Shown here: positions 27,434 to 34,484 of the stretch, one piece after another
Layout of the letters: each line of letters starts with the position of its first letter
Numbering within the stretch: position 1 is the stretch's first letter
NCBI GenBank assembly: GCA_934501535.1
Contig: CAKSUM010000011.1
Location: 35,572-99,571, forward strand
Length of the DNA: 64,000 nt
Reading direction: 5' to 3'
From: an uncultured Clostridia bacterium
Lineage (GTDB): Bacteria > Bacillota > Clostridia > UBA1381
Program-made: the position numbers and the translations under genes
The notes under the pieces: model-generated
Databases searched by the model: none
What the model was told of the DNA's origin: nothing
Seen by the model: only the letters and a program-made list of their open reading frames with translations

Positions 27434-28393
27434 ATGGAAAACAATTACTTTTACAAAAGCGAATCGGAGCAGTTTGCGTTTTACCGGATACCGAAATTGC
27501 TGTTTACCGACAGCCGATATGCCGGGATTTCGGTGGAGGCGAAAGTTTTGTACGGTTTAATGCTCGACAGAATGAGCTTGTCGGTTCGCAACAACTGGGT
27601 CGATGATGATAACCGAGTTTACATATATTTCACACTTGAAGAAATTACGGACTATCTATCAATCGGCAAGGACAAGGGTGTAAAGTTATTAAAAGAGCTT
27701 GACGGGATTTTGATAGAACGCAAAAAGCAGGGCTTGGGTAAGCCTGTTATGATTTACGTTTTGAATTTTACTGACAGTCAAAATTCGGTCCAAAGTGTTG
27801 ATAACTCAACCGAAGTCTTGACTTCTGATGTGGATAACTCTATCAAAAATGCGGATTTTGGTGGTTCAAATGCCGAAGTCTTGACTTCTGAAATTCCGAA
27901 GTCTGCACTTCGGAAAAACCGAACTCTTGACTTCGGTAAATCCGACTCTAATAATACTGATATTAATAATACGGATTTGAATAAGACTGATATATCTTCT
28001 TCCTCACGTGTCTCGTTTACTGCCTTAGAGAGGGAAAGAGAAGAATACAAAGATGTTATACACGAAAATATCGAGTATGACATATTAATTCAGCAATATG
28101 CTGCCGAGAAAATCGACGGCTTTGTAAATATTATAGTCGACGCACTGTGCAGCTTTGACGATATGATTTCAGTCAACAGTATGCAAGTACCTAAGGAGGT
28201 GGTGAAAAGAAAGCTTTTAAAACTCGATTATATGCACATCGTGTATGTAATCGACTGTCTGGACGAGAACAGCACAAAAATTCGCAACTACAAGAGTTAC
28301 ATTCTGACAATGCTGTATAACGCACCGGACACAATGGATCATTACTACCAATCAAAATTTAACAAGAATTATTTCGGAAAGGACGAAAACTAA
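27434..28393 (+). CDS. replication initiator protein A (RepA_N / DUF6017 type)
   Basis: 319 residues. The N-terminus (YFYKSESEQFAFYRIPKLLF, then GISVEAKVLYGLMLDRM) is the RepA_N domain used by plasmids and integrative conjugative elements of Clostridia; the C-terminal half (RVSFTALEREREEYKDVIHENIEY and later YMHIVYVIDCLDENSTKIRN) matches DUF6017. The two are separated by a low-complexity S/T/N/D linker with repeated KSALRK/EVLTS-like segments. Start chosen at the ATG after AGGAGGG. No relaxase, coupling protein or recombinase follows, so this is a remnant or one end of an element. Confidence 0.85.
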   Translation: MENNYFYKSESEQFAFYRIPKLLFTDSRYAGISVEAKVLYGLMLDRMSLSVRNNWVDDDNRVYIYFTLEEITDYLSIGKDKGVKLLKELDGILIERKKQGLGKPVMIYVLNFTDSQNSVQSVDNSTEVLTSDVDNSIKNADFGGSNAEVLTSEIPKSALRKNRTLDFGKSDSNNTDINNTDLNKTDISSSSRVSFTALEREREEYKDVIHENIEYDILIQQYAAEKIDGFVNIIVDALCSFDDMISVNSMQVPKEVVKRKLLKLDYMHIVYVIDCLDENSTKIRNYKSYILTMLYNAPDTMDHYYQSKFNKNYFGKDEN

Positions 28394-28923
28394 TGGAAAA
28401 GAAAAGCACAATTGAGAAGAACAACGAATTTTTGTATCACAACACGGAGCTGCTGCTCAAGAAATACCGTGATGTTGTGTGGAGCATCGAGGTATCGGCG
28501 ATGCAGGCGGAGGTTAATTTTGAATTTGAAACGGGCTGCAAAATGACGGAATTTTTGGATATGTCATATGCTGCCGGCGCAGACCTTATGAACACGAAAA
28601 TCGAGGAACAGGTTCGCACAATGGAACGCAACCGTAAGATGCTGCAGCTGATTGACAGGGCGGTCGATATTATCCGCAGAAAACATCAAAAGGGTGAGAT
28701 GATGTACTGGGTTTTGTATTATACATACCTGTGTGAAAAGCCTTTAGAAAGTGTCGATCAGATTGTAGACAAGATTGCACAAAAGCAGTACTACGTATCA
28801 TGGCAGACATATTTTAACTACCGCAGACAGGCGATAAATTTGTTGAGTACAATGCTATGGGGTTACACCTCGAAAGAGTGTATGGAAATAACGAAAACGC
28901 TTGTAAAACCGGAGGGGGTATAA
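28393..28923 (+). CDS. ArpU/RinA-like putative regulator
   Basis: 176 residues without a firm family. The layout (helical N-terminus, then AVDIIRRKHQKGEMMYWVLYYTYLC, then a C-terminal segment ending in WQTYFNYRRQAINLLSTML) resembles phage and ICE late-gene regulators of the ArpU/RinA kind, whose C-terminus is a sigma-region-4-like HTH. It overlaps repA by one base (TAATG) and is followed by a related gene. Assignment is by pattern only. Confidence 0.5.
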   Translation: MEKKSTIEKNNEFLYHNTELLLKKYRDVVWSIEVSAMQAEVNFEFETGCKMTEFLDMSYAAGADLMNTKIEEQVRTMERNRKMLQLIDRAVDIIRRKHQKGEMMYWVLYYTYLCEKPLESVDQIVDKIAQKQYYVSWQTYFNYRRQAINLLSTMLWGYTSKECMEITKTLVKPEGV

Positions 28924-28925
28924 AA

Positions 28926-29345
28926 TTGACAGAAGAACAAAAACGGGTAGTATTGTTGCTAAACAACTACCGTGATATGAAACTTGCAAGAGACCTGCAA
29001 AAAGTTGAAAAAGAAGTCGGATATGACCCGGAAATTCTGTGTTCGCCGGAAAAATTTGCAGAGGAAACAGGCATTACCGATATTGACTATACCGGCAAAG
29101 AACGCAAGCTCACGATAAGGGCGGTAATGTTAATTAATAAGGCAGTGAAGGATATACGTGAAAATGAGGAAGAGGGTGAGATATATTATTGGGTTCTGTA
29201 CTATACATATTTTTGTGATAAAGTTTACAAGACAAATGAACGTTATGAAAAGACGAAAGAAAAGGTAAAAATCACAAGTTATACAAAATATTATTGTTAT
29301 CACCATATGGCGATTGAACTAATGCGGCAAAGACTAAAAATGTAA
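28926..29345 (+). CDS. second ArpU/RinA-like putative regulator
   Basis: 139 residues. It shares the core EIYYWVLYYTYFCDK and the ending YTKYYCYHHMAIELMRQRLK with the gene just upstream, so the pair arose by duplication. I chose the TTG at 28926, preceded by GGAGGGGG, because it lies directly after the upstream stop; a longer ATG-started frame from 28857 would overlap the neighbour by 67 bases. Function unknown. Confidence 0.5.
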   Translation: MTEEQKRVVLLLNNYRDMKLARDLQKVEKEVGYDPEILCSPEKFAEETGITDIDYTGKERKLTIRAVMLINKAVKDIRENEEEGEIYYWVLYYTYFCDKVYKTNERYEKTKEKVKITSYTKYYCYHHMAIELMRQRLKM

Positions 29346-29350
29346 ATTGT

Positions 29351-29377
29351 CAGCTCTGGACATCATGTCCAGAGCTG
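29351..29377 (+). terminator. strong hairpin after the ArpU-like pair
   Basis: CAGCTCTGGACA-TCA-TGTCCAGAGCTG, a perfect 12-bp stem with a 3-base loop, six bases after the stop codon. There is no T tract. Confidence 0.6.
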
Positions 29378-29412
29378 ATGAAAATACACAAAAAATAGTT
29401 CATACCTACCGT

Positions 29413-29706
29413 TTCCTTACGGGGGACAAAGGTGTAAAATGACTGTTGGCTACAGGGGTGAAAAAGTCATCCATTTTCTCCTGTAAGGAACACCTCAAAA
29501 AGCAAGCAGCAATGCGGCTTGCGGGGTTTGAAAAATCGGGTGATTTGAAAATTTGTCGCACTAATGTGCTTACGGGGGACGTCAAATGCAAAAGCCGCAT
29601 TTGCCCGGACCGTGTAAGCACAGGAATCGCCCGCGGTCTTATCGTACACAGACCGCGGGCAGGAACGGGGGAAAACCAAGATAAAGAGGATATAAGCTTA
29701 GGGGAC
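29413..29706 (+). ncRNA. candidate structured RNA with repeated CTTAC-GGGGGAC modules
   Basis: The 656-bp gap 29346-30001 has no convincing gene. It holds two modules of the same plan: TTCCTTAC (29413-29420) pairs with GTAAGGAA (29483-29490), and GTGCTTAC (29566-29573) pairs with GTAAGCAC (29614-29621); both left arms are followed at once by GGGGGAC. The second module encloses CAAATGC/GCATTTG. Between the modules is GCAAGC/GCTTGC (29502-29522), and after them an 11-bp perfect G/C-rich hairpin (29629-29639 with 29650-29660). A third partial copy, CTTAGGGGAC, is at 29697. A frame of 103 codons (29446-29757) crosses the region but has no family match I know and no good ribosome site. I know of no named RNA family that fits. 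Confidence 0.4.
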
Positions 29707-29896
29707 GTTCTGTTATATGAGGTGCTTGGAGGAATAGGAGGACAGTTTGAAATTTGAGATACATCACGCATATGAGATAATACAAAAACTGAGATATCCT
29801 ATTTCGAGGAATACATATTAGGGATACTCAAAAAATGCAAATATCTTGAACTGATTTTTTTAGCAGTTTGTGATAATAAAAAATTCATCAAATATA

Positions 29897-29925
29897 TTGA
29901 CAATTTTGAAAAAAATAAGTATAAT
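29897..29925 (+). promoter_or_regulatory. perfect sigma-A promoter before the hairpin RNA and Abi remnant
   Basis: TTGACA (29897-29902), 17 bases, TATAAT (29920-29925). Transcription would start near 29932, just before the hairpin. Confidence 0.85.
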
Positions 29926-29931
29926 AACAAT

Positions 29932-29980
29932 AACAGAACCCGACACGCCTCTCAACGATGCGTACCATGTCGGGTCATTT
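29932..29980 (+). ncRNA. small hairpin RNA upstream of an Abi gene remnant (abiF-RNA-like)
   Basis: ACCCGACA (29938-29945) pairs perfectly with TGTCGGGT (29968-29975); inside, CGC pairs with GCG around CTCTCAACGAT, leaving a TACCA bulge. The start is placed by the promoter just upstream. Many Abi_2-family genes (AbiD/AbiF) have a small conserved RNA in this position, described as the abiF RNA motif; position and shape fit, but I cannot confirm the match to the consensus. Confidence 0.5.
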
Positions 29981-30001
29981 AATTTATACAGATGTGATAA
30001 T

Positions 30002-30147
30002 ATGCAGAAGAAAAAACATCAGCTGCCCATGTCGATAGATGAACAATCTTAAAGTACCTCGGTTTTATTGTAAATGATGAAGAATCGGTCAGGGCGTTTC
30101 TTAATGATGTTTTACATTTTAGATTAATTAAGGCATATATGCAATAA
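30002..30147 (+). pseudogene. Abi_2-family (AbiD/AbiF) N-terminal remnant with frameshift
   Basis: The first frame reads MQKKKHQLPMSIDEQ and then stops; the frame one base over continues ILKYLGFIVNDEESVRAFLN and DVLHFRLIKAYMQ before a stop at 30145. Together they match the start of Abi_2 abortive-infection proteins (DEQI..LK..G..I.DE......L......RL..Y). Full proteins have about 300 residues; only about 48 remain. One base lost near 30045 explains the frameshift, and a deletion explains the missing C-terminus. Confidence 0.6.
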
Positions 30148-30162
30148 ATTGGTGGTAAATCA

Positions 30163-30720
30163 ATGGATTATACAATAATAAAAAGCAATCGCAGAACATT
30201 TGCTCTTGAAATAAAAGGAGACGGATTAATTGTTCGTGCTCCGAGCAGAGCGACGAATGAAGAAATAAATGCGTTTATTTCAAAGCATAAAAGATGGGTT
30301 GAAAATAATATCCTGAAAATGAAGAAACGAAAAGAACTGCTTGACGGTGTAGAGCCTTTATCCAAAAGTGATATGCGGGCGCTTGCAGATAAGGCAGTAA
30401 GTGTAATACCGGACAGGGTGAAACATTATGCGGAAATAATCGGTGTGACATATGGCAAAATAACAATCAGAAACCAGCGTTCGAGATGGGGAAGTTGTTC
30501 TGTAAAAGGAAATCTCAATTTTAACTGCCTTCTAATGCTTGCCCCATCGGAAGTGCTTGACAGCGTAATCGTGCATGAACTTTGCCACAGAAAAGTAATG
30601 AATCATTCAGACGAGTTTTACGCGGAAGTATTACGGTTTTTCCCCAATTATCATATATGCAGTAAATGGCTTAAAGAAAACGGCGATATGCTTATTATGA
30701 GAATGGCGGGCCATTTATAA
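30163..30720 (+). CDS. YgjP-like metal-dependent hydrolase (M48/DUF45)
   Basis: 185 residues with the zinc motif HELCH at 138-142, the family block RNQRSRWGSCSVKGNLNFN and the third ligand region HSDEFYAEV. The family is often carried in restriction-modification and other defence loci, which agrees with the Abi and WYL remnants on both sides. Start follows GGTGG by 7 bases. The gene appears intact. Biochemical role not known. Confidence 0.85.
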   Translation: MDYTIIKSNRRTFALEIKGDGLIVRAPSRATNEEINAFISKHKRWVENNILKMKKRKELLDGVEPLSKSDMRALADKAVSVIPDRVKHYAEIIGVTYGKITIRNQRSRWGSCSVKGNLNFNCLLMLAPSEVLDSVIVHELCHRKVMNHSDEFYAEVLRFFPNYHICSKWLKENGDMLIMRMAGHL

Positions 30721-30743
30721 ATAATAACTTCTCTGAATTTGAC

Positions 30744-30764
30744 AATGGACATTTTTTGTCCATT
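30744..30764 (+). promoter_or_regulatory. AATGGACA/TGTCCATT palindrome, likely WYL-regulator operator
   Basis: Perfect 8-bp inverted arms with a TTTTT spacer, 34 bases before the WYL-regulator stub. TTGACA overlaps its left edge (30739-30744) and TATAAT lies at 30773-30778; at 28 bases their spacing is too wide for one promoter, so the exact promoter is unclear. Confidence 0.55.
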
Positions 30765-30798
30765 TGCAGATGTATAATATGATTCGGGGTGAATTGAA

Positions 30799-30918
30799 AT
30801 GAAAGTTGATAACGTAAAAGGGTTTAGACTTTTAAATATGTACGAAAAATTAAATCGGGGCGATGTCATTAATAAAAAACAGTTCGCAAGTGAGTTCGGA
30901 ATAAGTGAAAATCTCTGA
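30799..30918 (+). pseudogene. N-terminal stub of a WYL-type HTH regulator
   Basis: 39 codons: KVDNVKGFRLLNMYEKLNRG, then NKKQFASEFGISEN and a stop. This is the start of the winged HTH of WYL-domain regulators, which normally continues with a TIQRDI-like segment and about 250 more residues. The sequence switches at about 30910 to an unrelated ankyrin coding segment. Confidence 0.65.
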
Positions 30919-31051
30919 TGGAGATATTGCAATGATTAAACTCCTTTTAGATGCCGGTGCCAATCCTAAATTGAAAAACGATTTCGGTGTTTCCCCGAAA
31001 GAACTTGCAGATAACATCGGCAGTTTTGATGTTACAAAATGTTTTGTATAA
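30914..31051 (+). pseudogene. C-terminal ankyrin-repeat fragment
   Basis: In another frame, starting where the WYL stub ends, 45 codons read SDGDIAMIKLLLDAGANPKL, then NDFGVSPKELADNIG and a short tail to TAA. This is one ankyrin repeat (LLLDAGAN plus the G-x-S-P-x-x-L-A turn) and the end of a protein. No start codon with a ribosome site belongs to it. It marks a deletion junction between two former genes. Confidence 0.6.
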
Positions 31052-31105
31052 TGCGGCTTTCCCGCCTTAGTTTGTAGTACACATGGATTGACTATGTAAG
31101 CGCCC

Positions 31106-31134
31106 TTGACATGCCGGCGATTTTACGCTATATT
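31106..31134 (+). promoter_or_regulatory. strong promoter pointing into the 60-bp repeat
   Basis: TTGACA (31106-31111), 17 bases, TATATT (31129-31134). The RNA would begin near 31141 with an imperfect hairpin (CTGAAGACCG with CCGGCTTTCAG) and then the 60-bp repeat, and would run antisense into the end of the AraC gene at 31251-32078. No gene is seen under its control. Confidence 0.6.
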
Positions 31135-31185
31135 ATGACTATGGACTGAAGACCGAAATCCGGCTTTCAGCCCGCAATAATTACA

Positions 31186-31245
31186 TAGATTATATTATCA
31201 TTTTGGAGCCAATTTTGAGGTTTACACAAAATGAGGGATTGCCCC
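31186..31245 (+). repeat. 60-bp repeat, left copy (inverted copy at 63926-63985)
   Basis: All 60 bases are the exact reverse complement of 63926-63985. The end facing the glycan locus is GGGATTGCCCC, preceded by AGGTTTACACAAAATGA, which recalls the termini of IS256/mutator-type elements. Similarity fades within a few bases on the outer side. No transposase is present next to it. Confidence 0.85.
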
Positions 31246-31250
31246 GGTGT

Positions 31251-32078
31251 TCAGGCATTTATACGGTGCAGTATTCTGTACGTTGCGGGAGGTATATGTT
31301 CTTTTTGTTTGAATTTCTTTGAAAAATAAAACTCACTTTCATATCCTGTTTCCGCTGCAATATCACGTATTGACATTTTGGTTGAAATCAAAAGCTGTTT
31401 TGCTTTATCAATGCGAATTTCGGTAAGCTTTTCCGAAACAGACATGCCTGTTTCTTCGGCAAATTTCCGTGCAAGCGTGCGGTAACTGGTGTTAAGCGCG
31501 TTTGCGATATCGGATACTTTAATTTTGTCTTTGTAATATTCCTTAAGATACATTGTAACCTGCATGGCAAAGGTATTTTGCACGGGATTGGTATGCGCAG
31601 GTACTGTATCCCGAAGGTCAAAAAGGCGCATGAGCCACAGCGCAAATCCGGCTTGTATGCAGTAAGTACCGCCTGAGAGGTGTATTTTTTCAATCCCCGA
31701 GATAAACGGTGCCGTATAAGGTAAGGACAAAACGCTTATAATACGATTTTCGTTTGCACCGTTTAGGCTGAACCGAATACAAATTCCGTCATCGCCGGTG
31801 CTGTTGTGCCTGTGCGAATGGGGTATTCCGGGCGGTATAATGTATGAACTGCCTGACGTTACAAGAAATTCCGTGCCGCTGATTGTTGTGTACAGCGAGC
31901 CTTTTGAAACATAATTAAATTCAAACCAAGGGTGGTAGTGCGTATCTACAACCCAGTTTTTTGCGTGCTTTGCACGGGCTGCATAATTCACGGTGATTTT
32001 TATATCATTAAAGCTGAAAGTCTGCATTAAAACCGTGTTTAAAGTTTCGGTCAGCTTTCTTATCTGAGCCAAAGTCAT
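31251..32078 (-). CDS. AraC-family regulator with cupin sensor domain
   Basis: 275 residues. N-terminal cupin-like ligand domain (HYHPWFEFNYVSKGSLYTTI, YIIPPGIPHSHRH), then the double HTH at about 175-270 (VSDIANALNTSYRTLARKFA, MSIRDIAAETGYESEFYFSK). Start set by AAGGAGG 8 bases before the ATG; a start 12 codons upstream lacks this. It is divergent from the fsa-ROK-SIS operon and is the obvious candidate regulator of it. Confidence 0.9.
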   Translation of the reverse strand: MTLAQIRKLTETLNTVLMQTFSFNDIKITVNYAARAKHAKNWVVDTHYHPWFEFNYVSKGSLYTTISGTEFLVTSGSSYIIPPGIPHSHRHNSTGDDGICIRFSLNGANENRIISVLSLPYTAPFISGIEKIHLSGGTYCIQAGFALWLMRLFDLRDTVPAHTNPVQNTFAMQVTMYLKEYYKDKIKVSDIANALNTSYRTLARKFAEETGMSVSEKLTEIRIDKAKQLLISTKMSIRDIAAETGYESEFYFSKKFKQKEHIPPATYRILHRINA

Positions 32079-32187
32079 AAACAAAACCTCCTTTATTTTC
32101 TTGCCATATATCATTATATATCAAAATAATAAAAATGTAAATGGCAGAATAATACAAAAAAATAATATATTTTGTCATATTAATCTA

Positions 32188-32215
32188 TTCAAAATACTTT
32201 AGAACGGTGTATAAT
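32188..32215 (+). promoter_or_regulatory. promoter of the fsa-ROK-SIS operon
   Basis: TTCAAA (32188-32193), 16 bases, TATAAT (32210-32215), 25 bases before the ATG. The -35 box is off consensus, as often at activator-dependent promoters. Confidence 0.5.
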
Positions 32216-32239
32216 TAAAATGGAAAGGAGTGTTGTACA

Positions 32240-32890
32240 ATGAAGATGTTTATTGACACGGCAAATGTAGATGAAATAAGGGCGGCAAATGACCTGGGCG
32301 TGATTTGCGGCGTTACCACAAATCCGTCGCTTATTGCGAAGGAGGGCAAGGTTTTCAAGGACGTTGTGACCGAAATTACCTCAATCGTTGACGGGCCGAT
32401 TTCGGCGGAGGTTATCAGCCTTGAGGCGGACAAAATGGTCGCAGAGGCGTTGGAGCTTGCAAAGATACATAAAAATATAGTAATTAAAATCCCGATGACG
32501 GCGGAGGGATTAAAAGCCGTAAAGCAGCTTTCGGCAAAGGGAATAAAGACGAATGTAACGCTGATATTCAGCCCAGCACAGGCACTTTTGGCAGCCCGTG
32601 CAGGTGCGAGTTATGTAAGTCCGTTCGTCGGCAGGCTTAATGATATTTCCTCAAACGGCAACAGCCTGATTGAGTCAATTGCGGCAATTTTTGATATGCA
32701 TGGCATTGAAACTGAGATAATTGCGGCAAGCATCAGAAGTCCGGAGGATGTTGTTGACGCAGCTTTGGCAGGTGCACATATCGCGACAATTCCGTATAAG
32801 GTAATCTGCCAGATGATTTGTCACCCATTGACCGACGCAGGCATAGAACGGTTTTTGAAGGATTGGGAAAGTGTTCCGAAAAGGAGTTAA
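32240..32890 (+). CDS. transaldolase-like protein / fructose-6-phosphate aldolase
   Basis: 216-residue small transaldolase (TalC/FSA group): MFIDTANVDEIR, GVTTNPSLIAKEG, the Schiff-base lysine in IVIKIPMT (Lys83), and SPFVGRLNDI. The group includes true transaldolases and fructose-6-phosphate aldolases that differ by few residues, so activity is not decided. First gene of a three-gene operon with the kinase and isomerase; a role in the pentose phosphate route that receives xylulose-5-phosphate is natural here. Confidence 0.9.
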   Translation: MKMFIDTANVDEIRAANDLGVICGVTTNPSLIAKEGKVFKDVVTEITSIVDGPISAEVISLEADKMVAEALELAKIHKNIVIKIPMTAEGLKAVKQLSAKGIKTNVTLIFSPAQALLAARAGASYVSPFVGRLNDISSNGNSLIESIAAIFDMHGIETEIIAASIRSPEDVVDAALAGAHIATIPYKVICQMICHPLTDAGIERFLKDWESVPKRS

Positions 32891-32893
32891 AAT

Positions 32894-33829
32894 ATGCTGA
32901 CGGGAATTGATATAGGCGGCACGAAATGTGCGGTGATTGTCGGTGATGAAAACGGCATCGCAGATAAAATCAGGTTTGAAACCACAACGTTTGATGAAAC
33001 GGTTAAAAATATCATCTCTGCGGTCGAAAAGCTCGGTGCAAATGACGCAATCGGAATATCCTGCGGCGGCCCGCTCGACTCAAAGCGCGGCGTGATTATG
33101 TCGCCGCCGAATTTGCCGGGCTGGGATAATATTGAGATTGTGAAAATGCTCGAGGAGCGGTTCAAAGTGCCGGCAGGTATTCAGAATGACGCCAATGCGT
33201 GTGCACTTGCCGAGTGGAAGTACGGCGCCGGCAAGGGCATAGAAAACATGATTTTTCTGACCTTCGGTACGGGAATGGGTGCCGGGCTTATTCTGGACGG
33301 CAGACTGTATGCCGGAACAAACGATATGGCAGGTGAGGTCGGTCATATGCGGATTTCCGACTACGGCCCGGTCGGCTACGGAAAAGCCGGTTCATTTGAA
33401 GGATTTTGCTCGGGCGGCGGAATTGCCGAGATAGGGAAGACGGTCGCACGGGAGAGACTGCAATGCGGCAAAAAGACGGTATTTTGTGCGAATTACGGCG
33501 AACTTGAAAGCATAACCGCCAAGAAAGTCGCGGATTGTGCAAAAGCCGGAGATGCCGACGCAGTACGCGTGTATGACATATGCGCGGAAAAGCTCGGCAC
33601 GGGAATTTCGATACTGATTGATATTTTAAATCCGCAGAAAATTGTAATCGGCAGTGTGTTTGAACGCAGCGGCGAGCTTTTGCGGGATAAAATGCAGGCG
33701 GTAATCGACCGCGAAACGCTGTCCTACGCAAGAGATGTGTGCGAGGTTGTGCCGGCGGCACTGGGCGACGCTATAGGTGATTTTGCGGCGATTGCAGTTG
33801 CGGAGGATACCTTGAAAAGGAGAATATAA
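32894..33829 (+). CDS. ROK family sugar kinase
   Basis: 311 residues with the ATP-binding GIDIGGTKCAVIVGD at the start, the sugar-binding QNDANACALAEW and FGTGMGAG. The zinc motif CxCGxxGC of most ROK proteins is missing: after EVGHMRI the sequence is GPVGYGKAGSFEGFCSGGG, as in a zinc-free subgroup. No HTH, so an enzyme and not an XylR/NagC repressor. Substrate unknown (glucose, mannose, allose or fructose are candidates). 3 bp after fsa, adjoining the SIS gene. Confidence 0.88.
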   Translation: MLTGIDIGGTKCAVIVGDENGIADKIRFETTTFDETVKNIISAVEKLGANDAIGISCGGPLDSKRGVIMSPPNLPGWDNIEIVKMLEERFKVPAGIQNDANACALAEWKYGAGKGIENMIFLTFGTGMGAGLILDGRLYAGTNDMAGEVGHMRISDYGPVGYGKAGSFEGFCSGGGIAEIGKTVARERLQCGKKTVFCANYGELESITAKKVADCAKAGDADAVRVYDICAEKLGTGISILIDILNPQKIVIGSVFERSGELLRDKMQAVIDRETLSYARDVCEVVPAALGDAIGDFAAIAVAEDTLKRRI

Positions 33830-34426
33830 ATGAAAGAATTATTGGAAAGATACCCGGCGCTTTGCGTGTGCCTGAGTGACATCGAAAAGGCGCTTGATAT
33901 GATAACGGATACATACAAAAACGGCGGCAAGGTGCTTGTGTGCGGCAACGGCGGAAGCGCTGCCGACAGCGAGCATATTGTGGGCGAGCTGATGAAAGGA
34001 TTTTTGAACAAACGCAAAGTGACGGACGAACGTATTCCCGAAAGACTTCGCAAAAATCTTCAGGGCGCATTGCCTGCAATATCACTGCCGAGCCAGTGTG
34101 CGATTTTGTCGGCGTTTGTGAATGATGTCGAACCCGATATGATGTATGCACAGCTGGTCTACGGCTACGCACGAGAGAATGATTTGGTAATAGGAATATC
34201 TACCTCGGGCAATTCAAAAAATGTTGTAAATGCCGTTGAGGTGGCGCGCTGCATAGGTGCAAAAACCATTTCTCTGACGGGGAAAAATGAGAGCAAATTA
34301 TCCGAGCTGTCAGACGTTACAATCCGTGTGCCGGAAACCGAAACCTACAAGGTGCAGGAGCTGCATTTGCCGGTATATCATTATTTGTGTGCCGGGACAG
34401 AAAAAGTCATGTTTTCCGAAGGATAA
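33830..34426 (+). CDS. SIS-domain sugar-phosphate isomerase (GmhA-like)
   Basis: 198 residues of the sugar isomerase fold: VLVCGNGGSAADSEHIVGEL, GISTSGNSKNVVNAVE and TVPE-like contacts near the end. The closest named relative by pattern is sedoheptulose-7-phosphate isomerase GmhA, which is about this size. Lipopolysaccharide heptose is not expected in this organism, so another phosphorylated sugar is more likely. The ATG immediately follows the ROK stop. Confidence 0.8.
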   Translation: MKELLERYPALCVCLSDIEKALDMITDTYKNGGKVLVCGNGGSAADSEHIVGELMKGFLNKRKVTDERIPERLRKNLQGALPAISLPSQCAILSAFVNDVEPDMMYAQLVYGYARENDLVIGISTSGNSKNVVNAVEVARCIGAKTISLTGKNESKLSELSDVTIRVPETETYKVQELHLPVYHYLCAGTEKVMFSEG

Positions 34427-34434
34427 TTATACCG

Positions 34435-34463
34435 TTGAATTTTTCGACCGGTTGTTGTATAAT
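34435..34463 (+). promoter_or_regulatory. sigma-A promoter of the second AraC gene
   Basis: TTGAAT (34435-34440), 17 bases, TATAAT (34458-34463), 21 bases before the ATG at 34485. Confidence 0.7.
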
Positions 34464-34484
34464 GATAGGCAAAGAGGTGAGAAC

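Noticed and set aside
29406..29771. Minus-strand open frame of 121 codons, and the plus-strand frame 29446-29757
   Set aside because: Both cross perfect hairpins and repeated modules, have no good ribosome site and no recognisable domain; a structured RNA explains the region better.
31052..31250. Intact insertion sequence or transposase at the left repeat
   Set aside because: No open frame of transposase size is present; only a promoter, a hairpin and the 60-bp terminal repeat remain.
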